This document shows, piece after piece, positions 8,945-17,314 of a stretch of 64,000 nt of DNA. Numbering within the stretch: the first letter of the stretch is position 1; each line of letters opens with the position of its first letter. Origin of the DNA: Pedobacter fastidiosus (GTDB lineage: Bacteria > Bacteroidota > Bacteroidia > Sphingobacteriales > Sphingobacteriaceae); contig NZ_JACRYL010000003.1 of the NCBI RefSeq assembly GCF_014306625.1, positions 139,074-203,073 of the forward strand, in the 5' to 3' direction. The position numbers and the translations under genes are program-made. The notes below the pieces were generated by a model. That model ran no database searches. It worked only from the letters and a program-made list of their open reading frames with translations, and was not told where the DNA came from.

Positions 8945-9724
8945 ATGAAGAATATATTTCTAACCATCAATCTTCTTTTTTTCGCTTTCATTTTAAAGGC
9001 TCAAGATTTTAAAAAGTACGATAAAGGGAGTTTCATTAAGGGCCAAGATTCTATTTATTATAGAATTCTATTTCCCGAAAATTTTAATCCTGCAGAAAAG
9101 TATCCAATCGTTTTCTTTCTGCATGGCAGTGGGGAAAGAGGAAACGACAATGAAAAGCAATTGGTTCATGGTGGAGCTTTATTTCTGAAAGATGATGTGC
9201 GCAAAAATTTTCCAGCTATTGTGGTTTTCCCGCAATGCCCTGATAACGATTTTTGGGCAAACATTAATAATGCGAAAGATGAAAGTGGCAAACGAAAAAT
9301 AACTTTTGTTGAGGGCGGAAAACCTACAAAAGCCATGCATGCACTGGTTAGTATGGTTAAAGATTTCTTAAAAAAACCCTTTGTTAATAAAGAGCAGGTT
9401 TACGTAGGTGGCCTTTCTATGGGCGGCATGGGAACATTCGAATTGCTCCGCCGTAAACGAAATACCTTTGCCGCAGCCATTTCCATTTGTGGTGGAGACA
9501 ATACGAATAACATTAAGAAGTATCAAAAAGTTCCACTATGGATTTTTCACGGAGCAAAAGATGATGTTGTTGATCCAGCCTTTTCGATGGTTATTGCCGA
9601 GCGTTTAAAAATCGTTGGTGACGAAGTTAAATTTACACTTTACCCTAATGCGAACCACAACAGTTGGGATAGTACCTTTGCAGAGCCAGAGTTGTTGCCT
9701 TGGTTGTTTAGTCATAAGAAATGA
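8945..9724 (+). CDS. Secreted alpha/beta hydrolase (PHB-depolymerase/carboxylesterase type)
   Basis: 259 residues with a signal peptide (cleavage near ILKAQ-DF). The fold is a serine alpha/beta hydrolase: YPIVFFLHGSGERGNDNE supplies the oxyanion region, GGLSMGGMGTFELL is the nucleophile elbow (Ser158), WIFHGAKDDVVDP carries the acid Asp, and PNANHNSWD the catalytic His. This layout is common in LpqC/PHB-depolymerase-like and feruloyl-esterase-like proteins near polysaccharide loci, so deacylation of decorated glycans is plausible but unproven. It follows a terminator, so it is probably transcribed separately from the GH3 gene. It ends in TGA, which shows that TGA acts as a stop in this genome. 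Confidence 0.85.
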   Translation: MKNIFLTINLLFFAFILKAQDFKKYDKGSFIKGQDSIYYRILFPENFNPAEKYPIVFFLHGSGERGNDNEKQLVHGGALFLKDDVRKNFPAIVVFPQCPDNDFWANINNAKDESGKRKITFVEGGKPTKAMHALVSMVKDFLKKPFVNKEQVYVGGLSMGGMGTFELLRRKRNTFAAAISICGGDNTNNIKKYQKVPLWIFHGAKDDVVDPAFSMVIAERLKIVGDEVKFTLYPNANHNSWDSTFAEPELLPWLFSHKK

Positions 9725-9744
9725 AGTTAATATTTCGCGTTGGC

Positions 9745-9776
9745 AACCTCGTAGGTTTTCAAAACCTACGAGGTTT
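9745..9776. repeat. REP hairpin left of the RAYT gene
   Basis: A 15-bp arm AACCTCGTAGGTTTT faces AAAACCTACGAGGTT across a one-base loop. It is almost identical to the hairpin at 10382-10413 on the other side of the transposase gene, and it overlaps the transposase stop codon by two bases. Confidence 0.92.
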
Positions 9777-10350
9777 AAATATCGAATTCCGCTAGTTTAT
9801 CATAGGATAATTTGACATGCCTATCGAGGTGATATTCAATAAAAAAGGATAATCCACCAAACCACTTGATAACTTCATCTCTGCTTAATACTGTAGGTTT
9901 TGAAGATATAATTGTGTTATAAGAAGAATATTTATAATCTCTAAAATCTTTTAAGATTCCGTGTTTTTGAGGATTAGCATGTATGTAATAAATAAGCTCT
10001 GTCAAATAGAATTCATCATCTATTTTTATTTTCTTAAATCTTTCTTCAAATAACTTTCCTGTACGATTGTATTTTTTATTATAAGCTTTGGCGTAAGCGT
10101 TGAAAAGATTTGAGAAGCTTTGTTCATATTTTACCTTATTATCTTCATTCTCTTTTATTTTTATTAAAAGATGAAAATGATTATTTAAGAGGCAGTAAGT
10201 ATAAATTTCAGCTATTGGTGAAATATGTTTTTTTAATAATATCAGAAAGTATAGAAAATTCGCATCTTCCTTAAAAATAATTCCGCTATTGTTTCCGCGA
10301 TTGTAAATATGGTAAAAACATCCATTTTCAAATTGGAGCGTGTTAATCAT
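9775..10350 (-). CDS. REP-associated tyrosine transposase (RAYT, Y1_Tnp family)
   Basis: 191 residues of the IS200/IS605-like Y1 transposase superfamily, RAYT branch. Signatures: FYHIYNRGNN near the N-terminus, the HUH metal motif in LLNNHFHLLIKI (residues about 56-67), an YNRTGKLFEERFKK segment, and the Y.HaNP motif in LIYYIHANPQKHGI that carries the candidate catalytic Tyr. RAYTs nick and process single-stranded REP hairpins and are thought to spread them. Here the gene is flanked by two matching hairpins (9745-9776 and 10382-10413), the expected gene-plus-substrate arrangement. Its A/T-rich composition fits a mobile origin. It looks intact. Confidence 0.93.
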   Translation of the reverse strand: MINTLQFENGCFYHIYNRGNNSGIIFKEDANFLYFLILLKKHISPIAEIYTYCLLNNHFHLLIKIKENEDNKVKYEQSFSNLFNAYAKAYNKKYNRTGKLFEERFKKIKIDDEFYLTELIYYIHANPQKHGILKDFRDYKYSSYNTIISSKPTVLSRDEVIKWFGGLSFFIEYHLDRHVKLSYDKLAEFDI

Positions 10351-10381
10351 ATTTAAACTTAAAGAAATTGTGAGTTAAATC

Positions 10382-10413
10382 AAACCTCGTAGGTTTTAAA
10401 AACCTACGAGGTT
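10382..10413. repeat. REP hairpin right of the RAYT gene
   Basis: AACCTCGTAGGTTTT and AAAACCTACGAGGTT arms, the same core as the copy at 9745-9776. It lies 32 bp upstream of the RAYT start codon. Confidence 0.92.
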
Positions 10414-10446
10414 GATAAATCATACTTCTATACATTTAAAACCGCA

Positions 10447-10477
10447 TAAAAAAGGCTTGAAGAAAAATCTTCAAGCC
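10447..10477 (-). terminator. Rho-independent terminator downstream of yebC
   Basis: Read on the minus strand, GGCTTGAAGA pairs with TCTTCAAGCC across TTTT and is followed by a T run. It starts 23 bp after the yebC stop codon. Confidence 0.9.
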
Positions 10478-10500
10478 CTAATAACTATTTTCAGCAAGTT

Positions 10501-11229
10501 TTATTCAGCCATGTTGTGATAAACCGCCTGAACATCATCATCCTCTTCTAATTTATCAATCAGTTTTAAAACGTCTAGCGCTTGCTCTTCTGTAACTTCG
10601 TGATGTGATAATGCGATGCGCTCCAATTTAGAACTTTTCAGTTCGATTCCTTTTTCTTCCAAAGCTTTTTGTAAAGGTCCAAAGTTTTCAAAAGTACCCT
10701 GAGCAACGGCAATATCGTTTCCTTCTTCATCAGCCTCAACGTATAGTTCTTCCAAACCTGCATCAATCAATTCAAATTCTAATTCTTCCAAATCTAAATT
10801 TTCGGCAGGCACAAAACGAAAGATTGATTTACGGTTAAAAACGAAATCCAATGACCCTGTTTTACCAAGAGAGCCGTCTGTTTTATTAAAGTAACTTCTT
10901 ACATTGGCAACTGTACGATTGGTGTTATCTGTTGCGGTTTCAATTAAAACTGCAACACCATGAGGCGCATAACCTTCATAAACAATCTCTTCATAATTGG
11001 CCATAGATTTATCAGAAGCACGTTTTATTGCTGCCTCTACCCTATCTTTTGGCATATTTACCGCCTTAGCATTTTGCATTGCAGTACGTAAACGCGAGTT
11101 GGTTTCTGGATGAGGTCCTGCATCCTTTACCGCCATTACAATATCTTTACCTATCCGCGTAAACTGAACCGCCATTTTGGCCCAGCGCTTAAATTTTCTT
11201 TCTTTTCTAAATTCGAATGCTCTTCCCAT
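10501..11229 (-). CDS. yebC: YebC/PmpR-family (TACO1-type) regulatory or translation protein
   Basis: 242 residues from the MGRAFEFRKERK start; an upstream in-frame ATG at 11241 would add only MILK and departs from the family. Family blocks are present: KRWAKMAVQFTRIGKDI, GPHPETNSRLRTAMQNAKAVNMPKDRVEAAIKRA, YEEIVYEGYAPHGVAVLIE, TDNTNRTVANVRSYFNKTDGSLGKTGSLDFVF, and an acidic third domain ending EEDDDVQAVYHNMAE. YebC proteins were first described as transcriptional regulators, and related proteins help ribosomes at difficult sequences; which role applies here cannot be read from sequence. It has its own terminator. The cytoplasmic location and full length are ordinary. Confidence 0.96.
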   Translation of the reverse strand: MGRAFEFRKERKFKRWAKMAVQFTRIGKDIVMAVKDAGPHPETNSRLRTAMQNAKAVNMPKDRVEAAIKRASDKSMANYEEIVYEGYAPHGVAVLIETATDNTNRTVANVRSYFNKTDGSLGKTGSLDFVFNRKSIFRFVPAENLDLEELEFELIDAGLEELYVEADEEGNDIAVAQGTFENFGPLQKALEEKGIELKSSKLERIALSHHEVTEEQALDVLKLIDKLEEDDDVQAVYHNMAE

Positions 11230-11334
11230 TTTTAGTATCAAGTATTTAGTATCAAGTATCGAGGCAAATAAGCCTAAATATACTTATCCACTTTCTATTT
11301 TATTGCAACTGTTGAACTTGCTTTAGTCTTTTAG

Positions 11335-12282
11335 CTACTTTTTCAAATTATTTAACATATCAACTGTGAGTTTCGATAAATCGAACTCTGGTTTCCAATT
11401 CCAATCTTTAGCGGCGTAACTATCATCGATAGAGCGGGGCCAGCTGTTTGCAATTTGCTGACGTGGATCGCTTTCATCTGTGTAAGATAATGTAAAATCT
11501 GGAATATGTTTTCTGATTTCTGCTGCTAAAACTTCCGGTGTAAAACTAACTCCACCAAAGTTATAACTGCTTCGAACAGAAATTTGATCGGCAGGCGCAT
11601 CCATCAATTCGATGGTTCCACGGATGGCGTCATCCATGTACATCATTGGCAATTCTGTACCTGCATTTAAGAAACTCTGATAGCTTCCCTTTTTTAATGC
11701 ATCGTGAAAAATGTGAATGGCATAATCTGTAGTTCCGCCACCTGGCGCAGCTTTCCAGCTAATTAATCCCGGGTAACGAATACTGCGAACATCTAAACCG
11801 TATTTTTGATTATAATATTCGCACCATCTTTCTCCAGCTAATTTACTAATCCCATAAACAGTATTTGGATCCATAATGCAATATTGCGAAGTATTGTCTT
11901 TTGGAGAATTTGGACCGAAAACGGCGATAGAACTCGGCCAATAAACCTTTGCTGTTTTATATTCTAGGGCAAGATCGAGCACGTTAAGCAAACCATTCAT
12001 ATTTAAATCCCATGCTAATTTTGGATTTTGCTCTCCTGTTGCGGATAACAATGCTGCCAAAAGATAAACTTGAGTAGGCTTATATTTTTGAAAGATTCCC
12101 TTGATCATCTCCTTATCCAAAACGTTTACAAATTCGAATGGAGCCGAGTTTTTAATGTCATAATCTGGCCTACGAATATCGCATGCAACTACATGATCAT
12201 CGCCATATATTTTACGTAACATAGTAACCAACTCGGTACCGATTTGCCCATTTGAGCCCAAAACAACAATTTTTTCCTGCAT
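11335..12282 (-). CDS. tdh: L-threonine 3-dehydrogenase, SDR (epimerase-like) type
   Basis: 315 residues from MQEKIVVLGSNGQIGTEL. The nucleotide-binding GSNGQIG loop, the catalytic Ser in YWPSSIAVFGP, and the YGISKLAGE Tyr/Lys pair identify an extended SDR. The segments PGLISWKAAPGGGTTDYAIHIFHDAL and LPMMYMDDAIRGTIELM are characteristic of the SDR-type threonine dehydrogenases of animals and Flavobacterium rather than generic GalE. It oxidises threonine to 2-amino-3-oxobutyrate with NAD+, the first step toward glycine and acetyl-CoA. The start at 12282 is preferred over the in-frame ATG at 12330 because a promoter-like CAAAGGTA (TACCTTTG on the minus strand) lies between them at 12302. Confidence 0.88.
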   Translation of the reverse strand: MQEKIVVLGSNGQIGTELVTMLRKIYGDDHVVACDIRRPDYDIKNSAPFEFVNVLDKEMIKGIFQKYKPTQVYLLAALLSATGEQNPKLAWDLNMNGLLNVLDLALEYKTAKVYWPSSIAVFGPNSPKDNTSQYCIMDPNTVYGISKLAGERWCEYYNQKYGLDVRSIRYPGLISWKAAPGGGTTDYAIHIFHDALKKGSYQSFLNAGTELPMMYMDDAIRGTIELMDAPADQISVRSSYNFGGVSFTPEVLAAEIRKHIPDFTLSYTDESDPRQQIANSWPRSIDDSYAAKDWNWKPEFDLSKLTVDMLNNLKK

Positions 12283-12301
12283 AGTATTTTTAGAGAATGA
12301 G

Positions 12302-12331
12302 CAAAGGTAAAAAAATGAGATAAAAAGCAAT
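12302..12331 (-). promoter_or_regulatory. Bacteroidota-type promoter of tdh
   Basis: On the minus strand, ATTG, 18 bases, then TACCTTTG matches the TTTG-N(17-20)-TAnnTTTG consensus with one mismatch in the distal box. The initiation site would fall just upstream of the 12282 start codon, which supports that start. Confidence 0.55.
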
Positions 12332-12454
12332 AAAATATCTACAGGAACTATCTTCTTATTTATTAATCAACTTCCGTATTTATACCGACAAAAGGTGCTA
12401 AAACGAATAAAATTATTACATTTACTATCAATCTCTGATTACCAAATAACCGAA

Positions 12455-13015
12455 ATGAACCCCATTGAGCCTGAGAAATCTATTGATTTGCTTAATCGCC
12501 TAAAATTAGGAGATAAGCAGGCTTATGAAAAAATCTATCTAGCGTTTAATAAAGAATTGCTTTTAGCCGCCTATAAAAAAACTGGCGATAAAACGGTTGC
12601 TGAAGAATTGGTTCAGAATATCTTCATTTCTTTATGGGAAAAAAGATTAAATCTGCAGATCAATAATCTACAAGCTTATTTATTTGGCGCACTAAAACTG
12701 AGCGTTATTAACCACATCCGAAGTTTGGTTATGGAAAATAAGTATATGGAATATCAAAGCTTAACTTATTCCGAGGATCATCAAGACACAGCTAACTTGG
12801 TTGATTTACACGATTTATCCGATATTATCGAGAAAGGAATTAATTCTTTGCCCGAAAAAACTCAGGAGGTTTTCAGATTAAGCCGATATCAGCACCAATC
12901 TACCAAAGATATTTCGAGCGAATTGAACATATCTGAAAAGGCTGTAGAATACCACATCACCCAATCCATTAAAAGATTAAAAGAATACATCAAAAATTTT
13001 TATATCTTTTTTTAA
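12455..13015 (+). CDS. ECF RNA polymerase sigma factor (Bacteroidota sigma-70 family)
   Basis: 186 residues from MNPIEPEKSIDLL; the longer reading frame from 12395 adds 20 residues that do not resemble the family. Region 2: KQAYEKIYLAFNKELLLAAYKKTGD followed by AEELVQNIFISLWEKR. Region 4: GINSLPEKTQEVFRLSRYQHQSTKDISSELNISEKAVEYHITQSIKRLKEYI, a clear helix-turn-helix. The next gene is a FecR-type anti-sigma factor, then a TonB-dependent receptor with an STN domain, the FecI-FecR-FecA arrangement, so this sigma factor probably activates the receptor gene when the receptor binds its ligand. Confidence 0.93.
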   Translation: MNPIEPEKSIDLLNRLKLGDKQAYEKIYLAFNKELLLAAYKKTGDKTVAEELVQNIFISLWEKRLNLQINNLQAYLFGALKLSVINHIRSLVMENKYMEYQSLTYSEDHQDTANLVDLHDLSDIIEKGINSLPEKTQEVFRLSRYQHQSTKDISSELNISEKAVEYHITQSIKRLKEYIKNFYIFF

Positions 13016-13119
13016 TTGATTATCAACTACTTAATTAAAATTTAAGCTTTTTTCTTATTTGTATTTAGGGGTTCGCTGGAGTTGCGTTACTTGTATGTAT
13101 AGAGCCAAATATTTTCATT

Positions 13120-14142
13120 ATGAATCAAAAATCATTTTTCGATTTACTTACCCGTTACCACGATGGGAATTGTACTGAAGCCGAAAAGCTTTGGGTAGAT
13201 AAATGGTATCATAATTTAAACAACAGAAACTTTAAAGATCTTTCTTCTACTGAGCTTAACGAGATGCAAGATAATATTTGGCTTAAAATAAATCCTGTTG
13301 AAGCTGAATTAAAACAACCTTTAAAAATTAAAAAACTTTGGCCAAAATTTGCCATCGCAGCATCAATTACAGTAGCTTTTCTTATTGGTGGTTTATATTT
13401 TTCAAACTACAATCCCGCTGAACAATCTTTTATGGATGAAAATGGCGAGCTAACTTTAATCGAAAAAACCAACGACACCAACCATTCCATTATCATTGCG
13501 CTTAGCGATTCTAGTAAAATCACGCTAAATCCTAAAGCCAGTATCACATATCCTCAGGTTTTTGCTTCAAAAGAAAGAAAGGTTTTTTTAAATGGAAACG
13601 CATTTTTCTTGGTAAGCAAAAATCCTAAGAGGCCCTTTTATGTTTATAATAAACATTTGGTAATCCGTGTTTTAGGAACCAGCTTTTTTGTAAAAGAGTG
13701 TGTAAATACACAACCAGCACAAGTAGACGTAAGAACAGGAAAGGTTCAGGTAAATGAAAATGAAAAAGCAACGTTCTTTTCTTTATCAGATAAAAAAATT
13801 GCTAAACCTATTCTACTATTGCCCAACCAAAAGGGTATTTTATCTAAGCATAATTTGAATAAGACTTTGGTAGAAAAGCCTATTCCATTGGCAGTGGCCT
13901 ATAACGTTCCTAGCAACATATCTTATAAGTTTAAAGAAGAAAAATTAAAAGATCTATTTAGTGTTTTATCAGAAGCATACGGTATTGAAATAAAATCTGA
14001 CGATGAGCTGGTTTTGAATTACACCTTTACTGGAGATTTAAGCAAAAAAGGCCTTTATGAGCAACTTGATCTTATCTGTGGATCTATATCAAGCAAATAT
14101 TACATACAAGGAACCAGTATAATGGTTTCGAATAAAAACTAA
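13120..14142 (+). CDS. FecR-family anti-sigma factor
   Basis: 340 residues. A cytoplasmic N-terminal segment (about 1-70, with LLTRYHDGNCTEAEKLWVDKWY) should hold the sigma factor. One membrane segment (FAIAASITVAFLIGGLYF, about 76-93) follows. The periplasmic FecR domain contains ITLNPKASITYPQVF, RKVFLNGNAFFLVSKNPKRPF and VIRVLGTSFFVK, and the C-terminal DUF4974-like domain (about 265-340) has YKFKEEKLKDLFSVLSEAYGIEIK. It would receive the signal from the STN domain of the next gene's receptor across the periplasm. It lies 104 bp after the sigma gene; that gap has no gene. Confidence 0.93.
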   Translation: MNQKSFFDLLTRYHDGNCTEAEKLWVDKWYHNLNNRNFKDLSSTELNEMQDNIWLKINPVEAELKQPLKIKKLWPKFAIAASITVAFLIGGLYFSNYNPAEQSFMDENGELTLIEKTNDTNHSIIIALSDSSKITLNPKASITYPQVFASKERKVFLNGNAFFLVSKNPKRPFYVYNKHLVIRVLGTSFFVKECVNTQPAQVDVRTGKVQVNENEKATFFSLSDKKIAKPILLLPNQKGILSKHNLNKTLVEKPIPLAVAYNVPSNISYKFKEEKLKDLFSVLSEAYGIEIKSDDELVLNYTFTGDLSKKGLYEQLDLICGSISSKYYIQGTSIMVSNKN

Positions 14143-14160
14143 CCAAAATATATAAAAATT

Positions 14161-14193
14161 ATGAAGAAAAAACTGATCTCAAATAGCCCGTAA
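14161..14193 (+). other. Ten-codon micro-ORF in the receptor leader
   Basis: ATGAAGAAAAAACTGATCTC starts a reading frame encoding MKKKLISNSP and ending in TAA, 18 bp after the FecR stop and upstream of a hairpin and the receptor gene. It resembles the lysine-rich start of the receptor itself (MKKNQLIS). It could be a leader peptide or a decayed duplicate of the receptor start. No translation signal was judged decisive. Confidence 0.35.
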
Positions 14194-14233
14194 TCGGCGC
14201 TAAAAAATCCATGATATATTCTTAAAAAACAAA

Positions 14234-14258
14234 GCCGACAATGTGGGGCATTGCCGGC
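14234..14258 (+). promoter_or_regulatory. Leader stem-loop upstream of the TonB receptor
   Basis: GCCGACAATG faces CATTGCCGGC over a TGGGG loop with a single mismatch. It lies about 80 bp before the receptor start codon, with no T run, so it looks more like an RNA-processing, stability or attenuation element than a plain terminator. Confidence 0.5.
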
Positions 14259-14337
14259 GAGTTAAATACATTTTATTGTATTCATGGTATTTCTATGTCC
14301 AATAAATCCATTCATTTAATGAACAATAACCAAATTT

Positions 14338-17268
14338 ATGAAAAAAAATCAACTTATTTCGCTGACTATATATGCAATGAGAGTTTCGATTTACCAATTA
14401 CTTGCAATTATAATTTTTACTTGTAGCGCATTCGCTAAAAATGCCGATGCCCAAGATTTCTTGAACAAACAGATCTCCCTAAAAGCAGATCAAACCGATA
14501 TTAAAACCATTATAGAAAAAACCGAACTATTGGCAAATGTTAAGTTTGTTTATAGTCCACAATTAATAAACTCTGATAGAAAAGTTTCTATCAATGTGGT
14601 TAACCAAAAACTTAAATACTTTCTTGAGAATTCGCTAAAACGTTATGATGTGGGATATAGGATAGTTAAAGATCAAATTTTGCTCTATTCTATTCCCGCC
14701 AATAACAATTTGGAATTGCTTAAAGCTTTTGAAGGTATTGTTACCGGTAAGGTTACAGATAGTAAGGGAAATGCAATTCCGGGAGTATCCGTAACGGTAA
14801 AAGGCCAAACCATTGGCACAACAACAGATGCGAATGGCGCTTTCGCGCTAAAGGGCTTAACGGTTGATAGTCGTGTATTGGTTGTGCGTTATGTAGGCTT
14901 TATTTCTAAAGAAGTTAATCTATCGCCAGGAAATGCTGATGAAAATTTAAACATTAGCTTATCAGAAGATAATCTTCAGCTGGAAAGTGTGATGGTTACT
15001 GGTGGTAATCCGAAGAAAAAATTGGAAAGTAGTGTAGCTTTAACATCGGTTAGCAACAAAGACATTACCAACAGAGCGCCTTTAAACAGCACCGATTTAT
15101 TGAAAGCCATACCAGGATTAACGGTAGAAAGTACTGGTGGCGACGGGCCCGGAAACGTTTGGGTACGTGGTTTCCCTCAGCAGGGTGGTTATATTTTTCT
15201 AGGGATTCAAGAAGATGGTTTGCCTTTACTTCCTACGGGATTTAACACCAATCCTTCTGTAGATCAGTATTACAAAACCGATTTAACCATTCAAAACATC
15301 GAAGCTGTAAGAGGCGGTAACGCATCTATTATCCAATCGAATACACCTGGTGCAGTGGTAAATAACATCAGTTATGTTGGAGCGGATAAACAATATGGAC
15401 AAGTAAAATTTACTACAGGTTTCTCTCAGGGCTTATATCGTTTTGATGGAAATACAGGTGGCAAAATAAATAATCAGATTAAATACAACATCGGCGGATT
15501 TTATCGTACAGATAATGGGGTTGTAGATCAAGGTTTTAAACCAGCCAATGCAGGTGGACAAGTTAAAGGAAATATGACCTTTAACTTCAAAAACAATAAA
15601 GGTTTCATCCGCGTTTATGGAAAATATCTGAATGATAAAGTTCAGTTTCTATTAACCAGTTATTATCCTTACGATGGTACTGGGAAACCAACTACTTATC
15701 GCGATTACGATATGGCATCGCAATCAATTGTTCCTTTACAAACAGAATGGAGTTACAATGATCCTGCAACTGGTTTACATAATTTTAGTTTAACTGATGG
15801 AATCCACACTAAATTAGGTTCTGCCGGATTTCAGTTTAACTATTTAACCGATGGTGGCTGGCAAATTGTAAATAACTTCCGTTACCAAAATACACACACC
15901 AATTCTACCTACACCGTTCCTAGTGGAATAGCGGCCAGAACCGCAACAACACCTTATTATTATCCTGGTGGAGCAGTGGCACCTTTTGTTGGTGGCGATC
16001 AGGTTATTACTTCATCAGCAAATGGACAGATTAATAGTGATGTTCAAATTGTAGATTATCTGGATTTGAAGAAAACCATTAAAAACCACAGTTTGGGTAT
16101 TGGTGCCGGAATTCATCAATACAATCGTGATGATTTACGTTATGCCTTCCGATCATTCTCAGAATTTAAGGAACATCCGAGCATCATTTTACAATCTCCA
16201 ACAGCAGCAGAAAGAACCGTTCAAACTAAAAATACATTTATTGGCGATACCAGAACTTTATCTGCTTATGCAACAGATGAGATTAAAATTTCTGAGCAAT
16301 GGCGTTTAGATATTGGTGCTAGAATTGATAATCAGAATGTTAAAGGCGATAGACCGTACTACGCATTAAACACCAATGGAACGGTTAATACTACTGCCGC
16401 AGCAACAGCTACAATTCTTGGTTATACACCATATGATGAAACCTTAACCAATTGGGCCGCATCAATAGGAGCCAATTATAAAATAAATTCTACCTCTAGT
16501 ATTTTCGTTAGAGCCACCAAAGCGTATAACGCACCAAATATTGGCGATTATAATGCAGCAGCCTATAACGCAGCAAATATTAAGAAGCGTCCGGTTTATT
16601 TAGGCGAAATTGGTTTTAAATATGCTAAAAATAACTTGGCCATTTTCGCCTCGGGAAGTTATTCAGCGATTAAAAACACCTCTTTAACCATCAACGTTCC
16701 AACAACTGCAGCAGGTACACAAGCATTGGTTGCATTTGGCTCTACCCGTACCTTCAGTGCAGAATATGAAGTATCATACAAAATTGCAAAACCTTTAAGT
16801 TTAAGATTAACAGGTACTTTGCAAGATTCTAAATACACAGACTACGAGGCATCTACAAAAGGCAATGCAGCAGTATTGGCAGAATTCGGAGATCGTACCT
16901 ACAGCTTTACTGGCAACAGAACAGAAAGAGTTCCAGTTCTAAATACAGAGCTTGGAGCAAACTACGATTACAAAAACTTTAATTTATACGTGGCAGCTAA
17001 CTATGTTGGCAGTCGCTTCACTTCTCCTAGTGATAGCTACAAATTACCGGCTTACGTGGTTATGAAAGCTGGTCTAGGCTACAATTTCACTAAGAAAGTA
17101 TCGATAAGATTTTGGGCAGACAACTTGTTAAATGCAAAAGTGTTAACCGAGGGTGATGTTCGCGGAGATCAATTTAGAAATTTCGCAACAGTAACTCCTG
17201 GTCAATTAATGATTGGCAGAACTTTACTTCAACGTACTTTCTGGGGATCATTAGCTTATTCATTTTAA
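14338..17268 (+). CDS. TonB-dependent receptor with STN signalling domain
   Basis: 976 residues. A signal peptide ends near NADAQ (residue 39). Residues about 45-120 are a secretin/TonB N-terminal (STN) domain (ISLKADQTDIKTIIEKTELL...FLENSLKRYDV). Residues about 133-208 are a CarboxypepD_reg-like domain (VTGKVTDSKGNAIPGVSVTVKG). The plug follows (STDLLKAIPGLTVES...VWVRGFPQQGG, IEAVRGGNASI), then a barrel that ends in the expected aromatic residue (WGSLAYSF). The STN domain plus the adjacent sigma/FecR pair indicates FecA-type signalling. No SusD partner is next to it, unlike typical SusC proteins, so its ligand could be a small glycoside or a chelate. The following keto-sugar genes favour the former, but that is inference. 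Confidence 0.93.
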   Translation: MKKNQLISLTIYAMRVSIYQLLAIIIFTCSAFAKNADAQDFLNKQISLKADQTDIKTIIEKTELLANVKFVYSPQLINSDRKVSINVVNQKLKYFLENSLKRYDVGYRIVKDQILLYSIPANNNLELLKAFEGIVTGKVTDSKGNAIPGVSVTVKGQTIGTTTDANGAFALKGLTVDSRVLVVRYVGFISKEVNLSPGNADENLNISLSEDNLQLESVMVTGGNPKKKLESSVALTSVSNKDITNRAPLNSTDLLKAIPGLTVESTGGDGPGNVWVRGFPQQGGYIFLGIQEDGLPLLPTGFNTNPSVDQYYKTDLTIQNIEAVRGGNASIIQSNTPGAVVNNISYVGADKQYGQVKFTTGFSQGLYRFDGNTGGKINNQIKYNIGGFYRTDNGVVDQGFKPANAGGQVKGNMTFNFKNNKGFIRVYGKYLNDKVQFLLTSYYPYDGTGKPTTYRDYDMASQSIVPLQTEWSYNDPATGLHNFSLTDGIHTKLGSAGFQFNYLTDGGWQIVNNFRYQNTHTNSTYTVPSGIAARTATTPYYYPGGAVAPFVGGDQVITSSANGQINSDVQIVDYLDLKKTIKNHSLGIGAGIHQYNRDDLRYAFRSFSEFKEHPSIILQSPTAAERTVQTKNTFIGDTRTLSAYATDEIKISEQWRLDIGARIDNQNVKGDRPYYALNTNGTVNTTAAATATILGYTPYDETLTNWAASIGANYKINSTSSIFVRATKAYNAPNIGDYNAAAYNAANIKKRPVYLGEIGFKYAKNNLAIFASGSYSAIKNTSLTINVPTTAAGTQALVAFGSTRTFSAEYEVSYKIAKPLSLRLTGTLQDSKYTDYEASTKGNAAVLAEFGDRTYSFTGNRTERVPVLNTELGANYDYKNFNLYVAANYVGSRFTSPSDSYKLPAYVVMKAGLGYNFTKKVSIRFWADNLLNAKVLTEGDVRGDQFRNFATVTPGQLMIGRTLLQRTFWGSLAYSF

Positions 17269-17272
17269 CATT

Positions 17273-17300
17273 AAAGCCGGAGTTTACACTCCGGCTTTTT
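17273..17300 (+). terminator. Rho-independent terminator after the TonB receptor
   Basis: AAAGCCGGAGT and ACTCCGGCTTT arms around TTAC with a T run. It separates the receptor transcript from the oxidoreductase genes downstream, though read-through is possible. Confidence 0.9.
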
Positions 17301-17314
17301 AATTTAAACATCAT

